A stretch of 64,000 nucleotides of DNA from Rutidosis leptorrhynchoides (GCF_046630445.1 NC_092340.1:363548001-363612000), one strand, 5' to 3'. Numbered from the stretch's first letter, positions 25,259 through 38,030 are shown. Notes: generated by a model not told the origin, from the letters alone. Made by a program: numbers and translations.

Positions 25259-27994
25259 ATGCACCGAGCAAAACGTTCACCACCTTTCATACGTTCTCCA
25301 CCTGTAACCCGATCAAGACATCTAACTAATATTATCGCCGTTGATTTTTCTTTAGAATCATCATCTAGTCGACCAAGTACTCCAATTCAAATTTTTGATA
25401 ATCCATTTTTTGAACCCGACCTCAAAATTGAGAACCCGGAGGATATTCAAGGACAATCCAGAGATCCTGAACCAATAATCATTCCTCCGGAACCACAAAT
25501 TACTCATCCAGAGATTGTTGAGGAAGAAACCATTAAATCAAAATCCTCCAGTGATTCAGATTCAACAAATTCAATTTTGGAAGTAACGGAACCTCTAAGT
25601 ATGGAAGACCGAATGAGAGCCGCACTGGCCAAGGTCACGCCATTATTAAGCCAGACATTAATGCGCCAGATTATGAAATCAAAGAACAAATCCTACACAT
25701 GGTAACTAATCAATGCCAATATAGTGGTACGCCAAAAGAAGATCCAAACGAACATCTTCGAACTTTTAATAGGATTTGTACTCTATTCAAGATCAGAGAA
25801 GTTGAGGATGAATAGATCTATCTCATGTTGTTTCCCTGGACTTTAAAGGGAGAAGCCAAAGATTGGTTAGAATCGTTACCTGAAGGGGCGATTGATACAT
25901 GGGATGTCTTAGTTGAAAATTTTCTTAAACAATTCTTTCCGGCATCTAAAGCCGTGAGACTTCAAGGAGAAACTGTTACGTTCGCGCAAAAGCCAAATGA
26001 AACTCTATATGAGGCGTGGACAAGATTCGGAAAGTTGTTGAGAGGATGTCCTCAACACGGTTTAGATACTTATCAAATAGTACAAATATTCTACCAAGGA
26101 TGCAACGTTGCTACACGAAAAGACATCGACATAACAGCTGGTGGTTCCATTATGAAGAAAACCGCAACTGAAGCTTACAAAATTATTGATAACACAGCAT
26201 CCCACTCACATGAGTGGCACCAGGAAAAAGACATCTTTCGTTCATCTAAAGAGGCTAGAGCCGATTCTAGCCATGACTTTGATTCCATTTCCGCAAAAAT
26301 AGATGCTTTCGAAAGACGAATGGAAAAGATGACTAAATATATTCACGCAATACGAATCAGTTGTGAGCAATGCGGTTGACCACACTTAACAAAAGAATGT
26401 CACATCGAGCAAATGATGGAACAACATGAGAATGTTCCTACATGAACCAAAGGCAGGGAAATAATTATCAAAATAATTATCAACCGCTAAGGCCAAACTT
26501 CAATCGAAATTAAAATATTCTTTACAATTCAAATGGACCCAATAATAACTCGTATAACCAATAAGGTCCGAATAACCAACCAACTCAAAACAACACTTTC
26601 AATAAACAAAGACCTAGCTTGTATAAACCACCATAACAAACCGAAGAGAAAAAGCCAAATTTGGAAGAAATGATGGCAAAGCTAATGGAATCTCAAACAC
26701 AATTTATTACATCTCAAACCCAAACGAATGAGAGGTTTGATCAGTCATTTAGAACTCAACAAGCTTCCATTTTGAATCTAGAAAAATACGTATGTACTCT
26801 TGCTAGCATGATGAGTGAGAGGGAACAAAGAAAGCTACCGAGTAATACTGAAGTAAATCCTCGGAATGAGAATGTTAATATGGTTTCAACGAATTCTGAA
26901 AAACCAGCATCAGAAAATGGGAAGGTTTTAGATGTGAGTAACAATGAAGAAGTTACAACACCACCACCACCCGAGTATGTAAATCCAGTGGTGGCACCAT
27001 ACAGACCACCCATCCCGTTTCCAAGAAAAGGAGTTGAGTATAAACAAGTAATAAGTAATAAAGTTTGTGATACCTCTGGAAAGAAGAAGAATAAGAAAGT
27101 ACAAGAAATAAAAACCGTAAAGATAAACCCGGTGAAGACAGTTCCACCAAAAGTTCCACCCAGGTTGGGTGATCCGGGTGAATTTATTGTTCCTTGTCTA
27201 CTTAGTGATTGTGTCATGTATGATGCACTAGCAGATTTAGGTGCGAGTGTGAGTGTTATGCCTCTTTCATTATATAAGAGATTAGGAGTAGGTGAGTTAA
27301 GTCTAACAGAGATGAGTGTCTGACTCTTTGATCAAACCATTAGGCACCCAGTTGAAATTGCTGACAACCTACCGTTCAAGTGGGTAATTTAACATTTCTA
27401 GTCGAATTTATTGTCATTGACATAGAAGAGGACCCAAACATTCCTCTAATTTTAGGTCAACCATTCTTAGCGTCCACCGGGGCGTTATTTGATGTAAGAA
27501 AGGGTAGAATGACACTTAGTAATGATGAAAAATCGATCACCTTTGTGAGCCGAAAGTCTAAATCTCCACCAACCAAAACTGTTGAACCAACAAAAACGAT
27601 TGGTAAGAACCATGTTGTTTTACCAACTCCAAGGGTAGTGCTTAACAATAATAAAACGCCTAAGTGTGGGGAAGATGAAGTAACTCCTAATGATGACCTG
27701 AAAACAAAGAACCCCGTTGTTGATACAAAATTAAATAATCCCGTTATTAACAGTTCAATGAAGAAACTTATTAAACGGATTCGCGATGCTAGAACCAAGG
27801 GGAACTTTAAGTTATGTAACCGGTTACTATCCAATCTTTCGCCTAAAGAAAAGGTGAAACTAGTTGAATTTGTGGATATTACACAGGAATCTGACCAATG
27901 GCTTAAAGCAAAAGTCACAGATATGCAAGTTGATTTTGGTCCAAGAGAAATTGACGATGAAGTTAATCACAATTTCGACACCACAGCTACCTAA
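25259..27994 (+). pseudogene. gag-protease pseudogene, copy C
   Basis: Translation would start at ATG 25259. The N-terminal region is Pro/Glu/Ser-rich. A frameshift near 25640 separates it from the Gag core (25700-26379), which has the LFPWTLKGEAKDWL block typical of plant Ty3 Gag (Retrotrans_gag family). There is an in-frame TAG at about 25813. The zinc knuckle CEQC-x3-H-x4-C is cut by TGA at 26377-26379. Several CAA-to-TAA changes break the linker at 26440-26660. The protease (DLGASVSVMP near 27240) is hit by CGA-to-TGA at 27321 and by a one-base deletion near 27372. The C-terminal basic part ends at TAA 27992-27994. Many lesions are C-to-T. It is non-functional. Confidence 0.9.
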
Positions 27995-28535
27995 GTGTGG
28001 GGAGATTCAAATGTTCTAAAAAGAAAACGCTGTCTAGAGTTAGTTGTTATGTTCTCGTGTAGTTTCGAGAATGGAATCCAATTGGTCTTTTCCACTAGCA
28101 GACACTAAAGAATTAGTTTTCTTCCCCCATTCTGAATTTTTGTTTTGTAGGTTTTGTATTAAATTAATACGCATTTTTAAATTTAATTTTTGTGTGATTT
28201 TTAAAAAACAAAATTTACTTTATTTCATTAAGTTAAAAAAATGATTTTTAAAATTCGTCGTAAGTTAAAGACTAGATCATAGAATCGAAATTGCTTTACC
28301 CGAGGGCGGGGCGAAAAATTTTGTTATCATTCTTTTTAATTTTATTGATCTAAAGTATACCAAAAAAAAAAATTAAAAAAACCCAAAAATCTTTGCTTTT
28401 AAAACAATTGCTTTAAAAACGACAAATTTTAAATTTTGTCGAGGGACGGACTAGGTAAACATACCGAAACTACCTAAAGTAAAAGGAAACAAAAATTTTA
28501 AAAAATTATTCATTTAAATTGTTTTAATAAATAAA

Positions 28536-28607
<72 letters not shown>

Positions 28608-29231
28608 GTTTTTAGTTTATCTTATGTACAAAATAGGGTAAAACAGCGCATTTTCAAAGACTGGCATAAAAGTTCAGCAAAAGCTACTAATTTTGATGAC
28701 AAGACGTAAAATATCAAATGTAATATAAAATAATATGTTTGCAAACTCTGTATTTTTAATCACTTTTCTACACTAATTACCCTCATGAATTTATAATTAT
28801 AGTCTGATTTCATGCAAATGAGGGCATTGCATGATCTCAAGTGTGGGGAAGGGTTATAAATTCTCTCGAGTTTACACTTAGTTTAATTGCCAAATTTTGT
28901 TAAAATTTGGAAAATTTTCAATTAAATAAATTCAAAATCATGTTTATACATATTTATGAACGATAAAACTAGGTGTTAATGCCGAAATTATTGTTACCTC
29001 GGAGAGAACATAAATGGAGAAACAACCCAAAATGCTTGAATTCATTTAAAATGAAATAGAAGATAATAAAAAGGTAAAGAAAAAAATAAATAAAAGCTAA
29101 GTGTGGGAAGAATTTATCAAGTTATTTAAAACACATATCACATATGTTTGTACAAGATTATTACAGGTACTTTTGTTTTGAACGATTTTAATCAATTTTA
29201 CCTAATTTACTGTAATATATTTGAAAGAAAG

Positions 29232-29438
29232 ATGGATCTGCACGATGAATCAATTTCATCATTAAAAGAAAGTAAAGTCTTCCGAAAAAGACACGCGCTT
29301 CTTGATTTAGGTCAGGAAGTTGTCGTCCAAACCAGCTGTAGGTTGACCAAAAATCTAGAAAATTCATCTCTAAAATCAGCAGAAAATCCACAGACCTCAG
29401 CATCAAACAGGGTCGCCATGTGGTCAGACTTATCCTAA
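29232..29438 (+). other. Short sense ORF of unknown role, copy C
   Basis: 69 codons including the stop, starting MDLHDESI. The same start is present at 11690 in copy A (43 codons) and 17052 in copy B (frameshifted at once). It is rich in charged residues and has no domain I recognise. It may be the remnant of a third gene downstream of protease. Confidence 0.25.
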
Positions 29439-29738
29439 CCATGAGAGGATCTGTCTCGTAAAATGGGGAGGGCGCCGTGCAAATTAGCTTGATAAGACTA
29501 ATGAATCTGACCCCCAGAAAGGATAATCTCCTTAAAGATTAAAAATCAGCATTTAAGCCTGATATTACTCAATCCTTGAGATTGACTTTAAAGATTGAGA
29601 ATTACAAACTCATGGAATTCAATGATATCTAAACTCGAGCTTGAACGAGAACATATTTTGATCAAATTAAAACCGATTTGTTTTCTGAAAATCCATTTTC
29701 AATGAGTTCATTACCATTGAACGTAAAATCCTAGGAAT

Positions 29739-29990
29739 TCACCTGGAATTCATTAGGTCACCTGAACCAAAACGGGTATCAATTGTAAGAACGGTGGTTG
29801 CATAGCATGGTCGAAGACAGGACCTTGTGCCAGACCGAAAAATTATAGGGTGATCTTTACTGTTGCTCCTACAAAGGATAGTAATTGCATCTGACACGTT
29901 GTAGACCATGAACATCTGCATGTCATTAGACATTGCCTTAACCGTTGCTTGTTCAATGCTTTCCTTTACAACCGGACGGTAGTTTACCAA
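29739..29990 (-). other. Antisense ORF, copy C version
   Basis: 84 codons including the stop, matching the copies at 12200-12469 and 17530-17853 along its whole length. The start is uncertain. The upstream codons of copies A and B are lost here. Confidence 0.35.
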
Positions 29991-30400
29991 AAGGTAATAT
30001 ACAGAGCAAGTATACTGGACATGTGCTTTCCTAATACAAGGTTAGCAAGTGGGTGACACAAAACCGCAAGTTTTGAGCTAAAATTTTAAAATCTGAAACC
30101 CACAAAAATATTTTGCAAACACCGGTGAAGGGTTATTCCGGAAAACTTATCTAGGGTAAAAGCTAGAATGAATTTTCAAAAGATCAAATGTTTTCATAAA
30201 GATCCAATTTCCTTAAAGGATCTAAATTTTCATAGTCATGTGGGACTGTAAACCACGTTGTTACTATCATTGTTTATACCGCCGTATTAAAATCACTGAT
30301 GTATAAAGTGTGAGAATAAAAAAGTGATTCGAGTGAAGTGTGATTTTATTTTAAGTTCTGTATTGCTTGAGGACAAGCAACGCTCAAGTGTGGGGATATT

Positions 30401-30998
30401 TGATAGTGCTCCAAATGAACATATATTTAGGCACAATATCCTTCCAATATGTAAAGCTTTTCGTTGCAATTATTCTATTTTTATGTAATATTCGTTTAAA
30501 TAAATAAGTGCGAAGATAAAAGAAGAAAACGACGATTTGAAGACGCAAATGACCAAAAAGCTCAATTGTACAAAATACGATCCAAGTGGTTCTATTTATT
30601 GATGAGAAACATCTAAAAATTACAAGAGTACATGCCGCGGAACACAAAGTACAAGATATCTACGCGTACGAAAGGACGTTCAAAAATCCGAAATCGGGAC
30701 ATGAACCAACTATCAACGCGCGACGCAACGGAGCTAAAATTACAAGTCAACTATACACATAAATATAATATAATATATAAATAATTCTTAAAATTATATA
30801 TATATTATATTATATAATAAAACGTCTGCAAAACTAGAAAACAAAAGTAGGTGGCCTGATCCAGCTGGCCATGCGATCGCATGGCCAGGAAGACCATTTT
30901 TCATGTGGTCGCATGAAGCCAAAAATCTGGCCAGGTCCTATAAATTCAGCATTGTTCGACGAGTAAAACACACATTTTTCTTTTCCTTCATATGTAAC

Positions 30999-31039
<41 letters not shown>

Positions 31040-32295
31040 ATATAATTTTAATTTTAAATTAATAATAATAAGGTTATTTTAAGAATGTTTTACGGGTTTT
31101 AAGTCGAAATTCTGTCCGTGCAACACTACGCGATTAATCACCACTGTAAGCTATGTTCTTCCTTTTTAAATTAATATCTCGTAACTAAGTTATTATTATG
31201 CTTATTTGAGCCAAAGTAATCGTGATGTTAGACTAAATATTAAGACGGGTTATTAGATTTTGTACCATAATTAAGGTTTGGACAAAAGACCGACACTTGT
31301 GGACATTGGACTATGACTATTAATAGATAGGGGGTATTGTCTAATTGAGCGACCATTCATTGGAACCTATCGCACCTATCTTCAAATTAGTTAATCTAAT
31401 AATTATTAAAATGATTATGTATGTTCTATTTAGTGACATTTATACAACATCTTTTACGATCATTTAATTAATTTTTCGGGTTGGGTAATTGATTATTCAT
31501 TCTGATCAAGTGGGTAAATTAATATTCATATCTCATTAAAACAGGGGTGGATTACATACAAGGATAATTGATGTAATTGTTAACAAAGTATTAAAACCTT
31601 GGATTACACACAGTCGATAATCTGGTGTAATTATTAACAAAGTATTAAAACTTTATTACAGTTCGAATCCCTAATTAGTTGGAATATTTAACTTCGGGAA
31701 TAAGGTTAATTTGAAGAGCATTTTATAATTATGATCGATGGACTATTATGGACAAAAACCAGATAGGTATCAAATAAACCAGGACAAAGGACAATTAACC
31801 CAGGTAACAATTAATTAAAATCAAAACGTCAAACATCATGATTACGAAAGTTTAAATAAGCATAATACTTTTATTTCATATTTCATCGTACCTTTATTTA
31901 CTGTCATTTTAATTACTGTAATTTACTTTATCGCAATTTAATTTCTGTCATTTATATTATCGTCATTTATCTTTACGCTTTATTTAAAATCGACAAACCG
32001 GTCATTAAACGGTAAACCCCCCTTTTATAATAATATTACTACTTATATAATTATATATATTTTATACAAATATAGTTTATAAAATATAGTACGTATCACT
32101 AGCTCCCTGTGGAACGAACCGGACTTACTAAAAACTACATTACTTTACGATTAGGTACACTGCCTATAGTGTTGTAGCAAGGTTTAGGTATATCCACTCT
32201 ATAAATAAATAAATAACTTGTGTAAAATTGTATCGTATTTAATATTATTTCGCAATAAAAATATAATTATTTCGTACCCCTCTGCTTTAACATCA
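30401..32295 (+). repeat. 3' LTR of copy C
   Basis: 1895 bp from TGATAGTGCTCC to ACATCA. A perfect palindrome lies at 30866-30887 just before CTATAAATTC (about 30938). A (TA)n run is at about 31002-31032. Confidence 0.9.
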
Positions 32296-32558
32296 ATATG
32301 ATTGATAATTCATTATTAATTAATAATACTTATATGAATTAAAATTTATTATTAATTAATAATACTTATATTATGACTAATATTTAATTAATTAATTAAA
32401 TACTTATGTTATATTAATTATATTATTTAAACTTATGTTAACTTTAATAATTCAATTTAATTTAATTAAACTTATGTTATGACATAATTATACATATATG
32501 ACTTTAATTAACATTATAACCTATATTATTAATATAACTTATACTTTTAAAATTAATG

Positions 32559-32636
32559 TTGACTATGTTTGACCAAGGTTGACTTTTGAGTTGACTTTCG
32601 GTTTACTTTGACTTTCAGTTGACTTTTGTTGACTTT
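32559..32636 (+). promoter_or_regulatory. Cluster of seven W-box-type TTGAC motifs
   Basis: Seven TTGACY cores fall within 78 bp, all on the plus strand. TTGACY is the binding core of WRKY factors. Whether they act is unknown. The LTR-like context would fit a stress-responsive LTR promoter. Confidence 0.4.
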
Positions 32637-32659
32637 CTAATTAAGGAAACTTTCTTAAC

Positions 32660-32830
32660 TTATAAACTTTCCAAAATAGCAACTTTCTAAATAATGAAAC
32701 TTTCCTAAAATAGAAACTTTTCAAAAATAGAAATAGAAACTTTCCTAAAATAGAAACTTTCCAAAAATAGAAACTCTCCTAAAATAGAAACTTTTCAAAA
32801 ATGGAAAGCTGCTAAAAATAGAAAGTGTGT
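32660..32830 (+). repeat. Short tandem repeats with AAAATAGAAACTTTCC-like unit
   Basis: About eight imperfect copies of a 17-20 bp unit alternating CCTAAAATAGAAACTTT and CCAAAAATAGAAACTTT, part of the LTR-like fragment. Confidence 0.75.
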
Positions 32831-33840
32831 GTCCGTACGTTGTTCCGATCAAACCGATGCTTATTGAGTGTTGTTCTTTGTCTACTTGCAATATGTACAA
32901 TAGCTATCATACTAAGGCTTGACCTAAGTTAGTTATTTATATCGACCTGTTTTATTTATAGGTCAGCGTTGTGATCATCCCTGATCACTTTACTTCATTT
33001 GCTATTCGCATTTTTGTGTGGTTACTTCGTTTACTTTAAGGTGAGTTATAGTCCTGTTTTTACATACTTTTCAAAGTATATTTTTGGGATTTGATTACAT
33101 GCATTTTATTTTACGTTTAGACACAAGTGGCAATTAAATTAAATTATTCATTATGAGTTGAACAAAAATATTCCCTAGTCTGGTAACTGTAATCACTGGT
33201 TTCTACTGGTGAACGCGAATCCTACGGATAGATCTATCGGGTTTGACAACCCCATTTCGAGCTAGTAGCGCTAGCAATTTATAATCGGAATGTTTAGTAC
33301 TTCGTATTTAATTGAAGATACACATGTTCAGTGTATATTATTATTGTGTTTGACAAGGGTAAATAAAGGGTTAAGTGGTTACCAGGTGGCTCATTGATAA
33401 TGGAATAATGTTTTATGTTTTCTAACATTTTAAATCTTGTGGTCTAAAGCTTATACGTTTATTTAAACCTATAATTCACTCAACATTTTTGTTGACAGTT
33501 TACTCGTATGTTTTCACAGGTACTTGAGTTTGTTTGATGCTTCCGCCGTGTTAGAAGAGTCTGCATGCATTTTGGCAGATTTTGTTAAACATTTATGATA
33601 CTCTGAACCTGCATTCTATTTTTGAATAATTTAAACTTGTAGGTTTTGTTGACAATGTTTTAATGTCAACTTTGGTTATTATTATGGTGGGTTACTTAAA
33701 CTACACATCTTTGGTATATTTCCTCTTTGTGAAACTTTTGAAATAAAAGAATGCAACGTTGTTTATTAAATTCATTTAAGTTCGATCAAGCTGTGGGACC
33801 AAGTGACGGAGCCGTTAAGTGTACTGATGGGGCCATCACA

Positions 33841-34475
33841 TCATATTAAATGAATATTGAAATGGACGGATACTTTTAAAAAATATATATGAATATGGAT
33901 GTAGATGACAAAAATTACTATTTTTAATCTTCTTAGAATTTTATTTGAGCAAACTCGTAATTTTATGAGTTACAAAACTATTTCACAAAGTTCGCATAGC
34001 AAAACGTTTTCTTACTATTAGAATAACTTCTGTAATAGGTTTTAGATAGAACCATATTTGGCTGGGTAACTTTAAAAAGCTCAATAGGTTTTGAGTATAT
34101 TATTGTTTGTTTCTTTCACGGTTTTAGTTATTGTTTAGTTCGAGGCTCGGTAGTAGATAGTGTTAGTATTGTTTTTTGCACTTTCTAGGTTTGAGTCTAT
34201 GCTTACGCTTTGTTTTTTCCGGTGGAGAACGTTTTCTTTTAGAAAACGTTTTTGTTTATATACGAGATTGCGTTATTTTAACAAAGAAAAAAAAAACTTT
34301 ATAATGTCAAAAACTTACTATGTTGTAACGTATAAGTAACTTACTACTCTCTATCTGACTTTTTATTTTTTAAAGTGTAATATCTTTAGATATTTTGGAA
34401 AAAAAAAATTATCATTGAAATCAAAATTCCTAAAACGGACTTTGAAAAATAGCTTCACTATTAAAGATGATCTAA

Positions 34476-34476
<1 letters not shown>
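33841..34476. other. Intergenic, nothing recognised
   Basis: AT-rich sequence with no ORF, no clear repeat ends and no RNA gene that I can see. Confidence 0.6.

Positions 34477-34552
<76 letters not shown>
34477..34552. repeat. (ATT)n microsatellite
   Basis: About 25 perfect ATT units immediately downstream of the stop of the minus-strand ORF at 34574-35236. A second ATT run lies at its other end (35273-35313). Confidence 0.97.
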
Positions 34553-34554
<2 letters not shown>

Positions 34555-34573
34555 AACTTAAAAGTTTTAAAAC

Positions 34574-35236
34574 TTACAAAAAATTAGTGGGAAGCCTAGA
34601 GACAATCTGGGGCCCCACACCTCTAGCAATAGCAAAACCTATCATAGTAAAAATATGAGCAGCAGCACCGGCACCAATATCTTGCGCCATCGAACTCTTC
34701 TGAACCCGCTTTAGCAAAGAAACAGCCTCCTTCTCTAATTCCCAAAGGGAAGAAAATGAGAAAGGAATGAAACCATAACCAATCGCCAGACAACTAGATT
34801 CGTACTTGACCCGCTTCCGACGAGCCGCATCAATCACAGCACGTCCAGGGACAAAGTCAGAAAGCCCAGACTGTGTCAAAGGAGAAGACCCTGTCAAGTC
34901 AACACAAACATCGCGACCACAATCCCAGGAATAAAGTAACACATCTGCAGGTCTGAGGGCCCTGTAGTTCCCTCCAGACAACCCAATGTCAACCTCCTTT
35001 CTCGCTGAAATCCCAGATCGATAACAAACATCAACAAGGGAATTCCGGACAATATTATGTCGATGCTTAATACCCACCATACCAGCACAAGACACCGCGT
35101 GATCCCCGAAAATATCCCCAGTAAAAACCCTTGAAAAGGCAGAGCATGCCGTCGAGATAGAGAACAATAGAACACCTAACCGGTAGCACAACACACATCG
35201 GTAAGTCTTTGCGTTCATCGTCTGACCCAACCCCAA
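34574..35236 (-). pseudogene. LINE-like fragment: zinc knuckle and restriction-like endonuclease domain
   Basis: A 220-codon open frame. Cys14-x2-Cys17 and His46-x3-Cys50 could form a zinc knuckle. RPAD (95-98), then Asp113 in VDLTG, then KRVKY (141-145) follow in order. This order (Cys/His finger, (K/R)PD, D, KxxKY) is that of the C-terminal endonuclease of R2/CRE-type non-LTR elements. I know closely similar ORFs as a repeated family in plant genomes, often labelled reverse transcriptase. The reverse transcriptase part is absent, and the frame starts abruptly after a duplicated 22-bp segment, so it is a 3' fragment. A host protein derived from such a domain cannot be excluded. Sequence alone gives no evidence of expression. 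Confidence 0.55.
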
Positions 35237-35272
35237 AATAGGGACTGCCCTTGGCCAAAATAGGGACTGCCC

Positions 35273-35313
<41 letters not shown>
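35233..35313. repeat. Tandem 22-bp duplication and (TTA)n run
   Basis: CCAAAATAGGGACTGCCCTT occurs twice in tandem (about 35233 and 35255) and is followed by a TTA run (35273-35313). With the ATT run at 34477 the endonuclease-like ORF is framed by the same trinucleotide, which may reflect its insertion or slippage at a tail. Confidence 0.85.
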
Positions 35314-37727
35314 TCTGTTAATTAAAACTAAAGTGAAAATATTATGAAATTTGAAACAAAAAAGATGAATGTGAACATGGTACTATGAAGGGCTATTATT
35401 TTCACTTTGTTGACCAGTTAATTTTTCTAAGAACTTTTTTAAATGTTGTTAACAAACTACTCTGTATAAAAATATTTTTTAGTTAAATAAATGTCATTTT
35501 AAAGTTAATAATTTAAATTTATCGTTATGTACAATACCTTTTTACATATTAACGAAATGTCATTTTTATAGATCTAACTTTATTCAATACTCGTTGTAAT
35601 CTAAAAAAAAAAAAGTTTTAGTGAAGAGTAACACTATCTTTTAAATCGTACATTCTGATCTCTTCTATCTAATACGGAGTATATAACTAAACATAATCAT
35701 GTTTTAGTTGAAAGTACAAAGTGAGCAAAAGATTTGAAACTGATCAAATGAAAAGCTGAGCTATAAATTGGAGACGAAAAGAGTTATGTTATACGGAGTA
35801 TTAGATACGAACTATGTTTTTGTTTTATTAGTCATATTAGTTTTATTAGCTCGCGCATTGCACGACAGTTGTATAAATTAGCATTCGATAATGTTAGTAT
35901 TATTACTTATCAAATATATGATACAATTACAATGAAAAATCCATTAATTACGGATAACATTTTTATCGAAAGCATTATTATTAAATGTTAACGATAAGAT
36001 TATGAGCCCATATGTTGAAACCATTTTAACTTCAATTGATAAATTAAATCGATAAAACACCAAACATTAGCTCGTAAAAACAAGACGTCCGATTTAGTTC
36101 AACCAATGACTCTAGCCGTATGAAAGCGAAACTCTAACTGATGAGTTAATCTTGGTTAGAGAAAGTTTCTGCGGCATAAACTCATGGCTTGGATAAAAAG
36201 CTACTAGTTCCTCATATACTCCATATTAAACAAATACTTAATTAAATATAATAATGATCATGGAACATAATGAACATGTTGAACATCTAATTATATAATA
36301 TAATGATTTCAGCCTTCTCAATGAACGAGTTAAAATTCCGTCGCTGCATGAAAGTCACTTATGTCGTTCGAGTGAGATTCAATGTCATTTTGAGTTTAGA
36401 GTTATTTTTACGTAATAACTTAAGATACATTTTGTTTTGTAAGCCCTTAAGGCTATACTTAAGAAAAAATTTCAAGCTTTGATGATTGTACATTATAAGT
36501 AGTGGGGTGGTTATTTGAGGTGGTTTTGAGTTATGTACAAAAAAATTATGCATGTCCAAATGTCTTAAGCATAGCCCTAAGGGCTATGTTTAGAAAAATC
36601 CTTTTTATTTTCAAACCTTTTAGGGTATATTTCTTATTCCTATTAGCAAAAACTTTTTTTTTTAACTTTTGATTTTGTACCGGATCAATCATCAGTATAC
36701 ATATTATAACACTAAATCTTAAAAATAATGTTTAGTAAATATAGCGAAATCATCTATTGCTGCAAACGATTTTTCACTACAATGCACGAGTCATCGATCT
36801 GATCGTAAACATACTATTAGATGAAGCTTTTGATGACGTATCTATTTGAAGGCATGTTGTTTCCCAGTGTTTCACTCAATGGAATTTTTATAAATTTTTA
36901 TAAATAAGGCATTTCATCATTTTATTTCCGTTTAAATAAAAGTTTTCCATTTAGTACAATTAACTTGAGATTTCGACTAGGACAAGTAATTAAGGATATT
37001 CCTCAAAAAAATATTGGATTATAGTATTGGGATGGAAGAAATACAATTGTATATATATAAGTTTTAAATTAATTTGAAACATATCAAAAAGAAATATTGG
37101 ACAACTAAATCGGAATGGAAGGAGTTACGTATAAGATTTAACATATTTGTTATATGTTCAAACAAATACATGCAAATGTATAATTAGATTTTTTATCAAT
37201 GCAACATAAAAATAGTAAAATAAGTAAAATTTCGGATGGTTATAAAAATTAATTATTTCAAAATATACATGTTACACCAGATATTACAAACACTATCAAA
37301 CGTTTTGCACCAAATTGATTGATCGTGTTTTGTAAAAAATTAATTGATCGTATATGTAAATACTACGTTACACTGTTTTTACAATCATCTAATATAACGT
37401 ATATAATAAACAACGCGCTTTCATAAATTTCCTAAATCAGTACCATAATAGCATTACCGTTGCAACACACGGATTCCTACGTCACTCGTGAAAGACGAAG
37501 GATCAAAAATATTTTTGTTTGATAAATTAACTTTTTGGTAGAAAACAAAATTTGTATAAATTATAATCGATAAACGATCTTATTGGTTACAAATTGATTC
37601 AGGACGTAACACATTTGATTAATTAGATCCAAACGATATATTTATATCAACTTATTAAATTAGACTAGCTATATAACCAAATGCTAAGCATACATCTTGA
37701 GTGCGTTAATATTATGACGATTAATAC
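35314..37727. other. Intergenic AT-rich stretch with small repeats
   Basis: No gene is seen in 2.4 kb. It holds fragments of ATACGGAGTA-type miniature elements (about 35671 and 35794) and the inverted-repeat element at 36452-36575. The rest is unassigned. Confidence 0.6.
36452..36575. mobile_element. Miniature inverted-repeat element
   Basis: GCTATACTTAAGA (36452-36464) faces TCTTAAGCATAGC (36563-36575), an inverted repeat with one mismatch enclosing about 98 bp. Flanking CCCTTAAG/CCTAAGGG extends the pairing imperfectly. It is too small to code. The superfamily is uncertain because no clean target duplication stands out. Confidence 0.5.
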
Positions 37728-37730
37728 AGC

Positions 37731-37813
<83 letters not shown>

Positions 37814-38030
37814 AATTCAATCTCACAAAAGTGAGGTATGGGAGAGGTAAGATGTAGACAATACTTCCCTTATCCTAGAAGAATAAAGAGAAGTCATTTA
37901 TCCCTTCATAGTGAAACTCCTCAAGAGTAGATAAACCCTTCTCTCTCAAAGTTCTATGGATAGGGATATTGCTTTCGAATGAACCTCCGGCCAATAAGTA
38001 GGTTAAAAAAAGGTGTCAGACGCTATGAAA
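37728..38030 (-). repeat. SINE-like repeat with (TTG)n tail
   Basis: A CAA run of about 87 bp (37728-37814) precedes TCTCACAAAAGTGAGGTATGG and a region with GTAAGATGTAGACAATACTT. On the minus strand this gives a body ending in a TTG tail, the layout of widespread angiosperm SINEs of the Au type. The 5' head is not resolved, so limits are approximate. Confidence 0.45.

Larger units (their letters stand above)
27995..30400 (+). other. Copy C 3' non-coding region
   Basis: It has the same layout as in copy A: AAGTGTGGGG motifs at 27993, 28840, a variant at 29099 and 30385, a (TA)n run at 28540-28607, a sense frame at 29232-29438 and an antisense frame at 29739-29990. A TTATTACAG just before 29166 resembles a splice acceptor, and some Tat-branch elements are spliced. 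Nothing here is a recognised domain. Confidence 0.7.
22120..32295 (+). mobile_element. Athila-like element copy C (almost complete)
   Basis: This is the best preserved copy: a 5' LTR lacking its first 130 bp or so, a tRNA-Asp primer binding site, a 1.3-kb leader, gag-protease with many lesions, the 3' non-coding region and a full 3' LTR. The two LTRs share features missing from copy B (for example AGTACGTATCACTAGCTCCC), so they belong together. There is no reverse transcriptase, so even before decay it was probably a gag-pro-only, non-autonomous type. Confidence 0.85.
32296..33840 (+). repeat. Degenerate LTR-like fragment bordering the nest
   Basis: No protein is encoded. Ordered short blocks match the 3' part of the LARD-like LTR: GATAGATCTATCGGG (about 33228, compare 140), GGTTACCAGGTG (about 33379, compare 268), TCTTGTGGTCTA (about 33436, compare 351), and a CAGGTA block before a CCGCCGTG/CCGCTGTG block (about 33520-33547, compare 444-470). 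It ends GGGGCCATCACA. The likely reading is the right end of an old related LTR into which the Athila-like elements were inserted. The left end would be outside the window. Confidence 0.5.
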
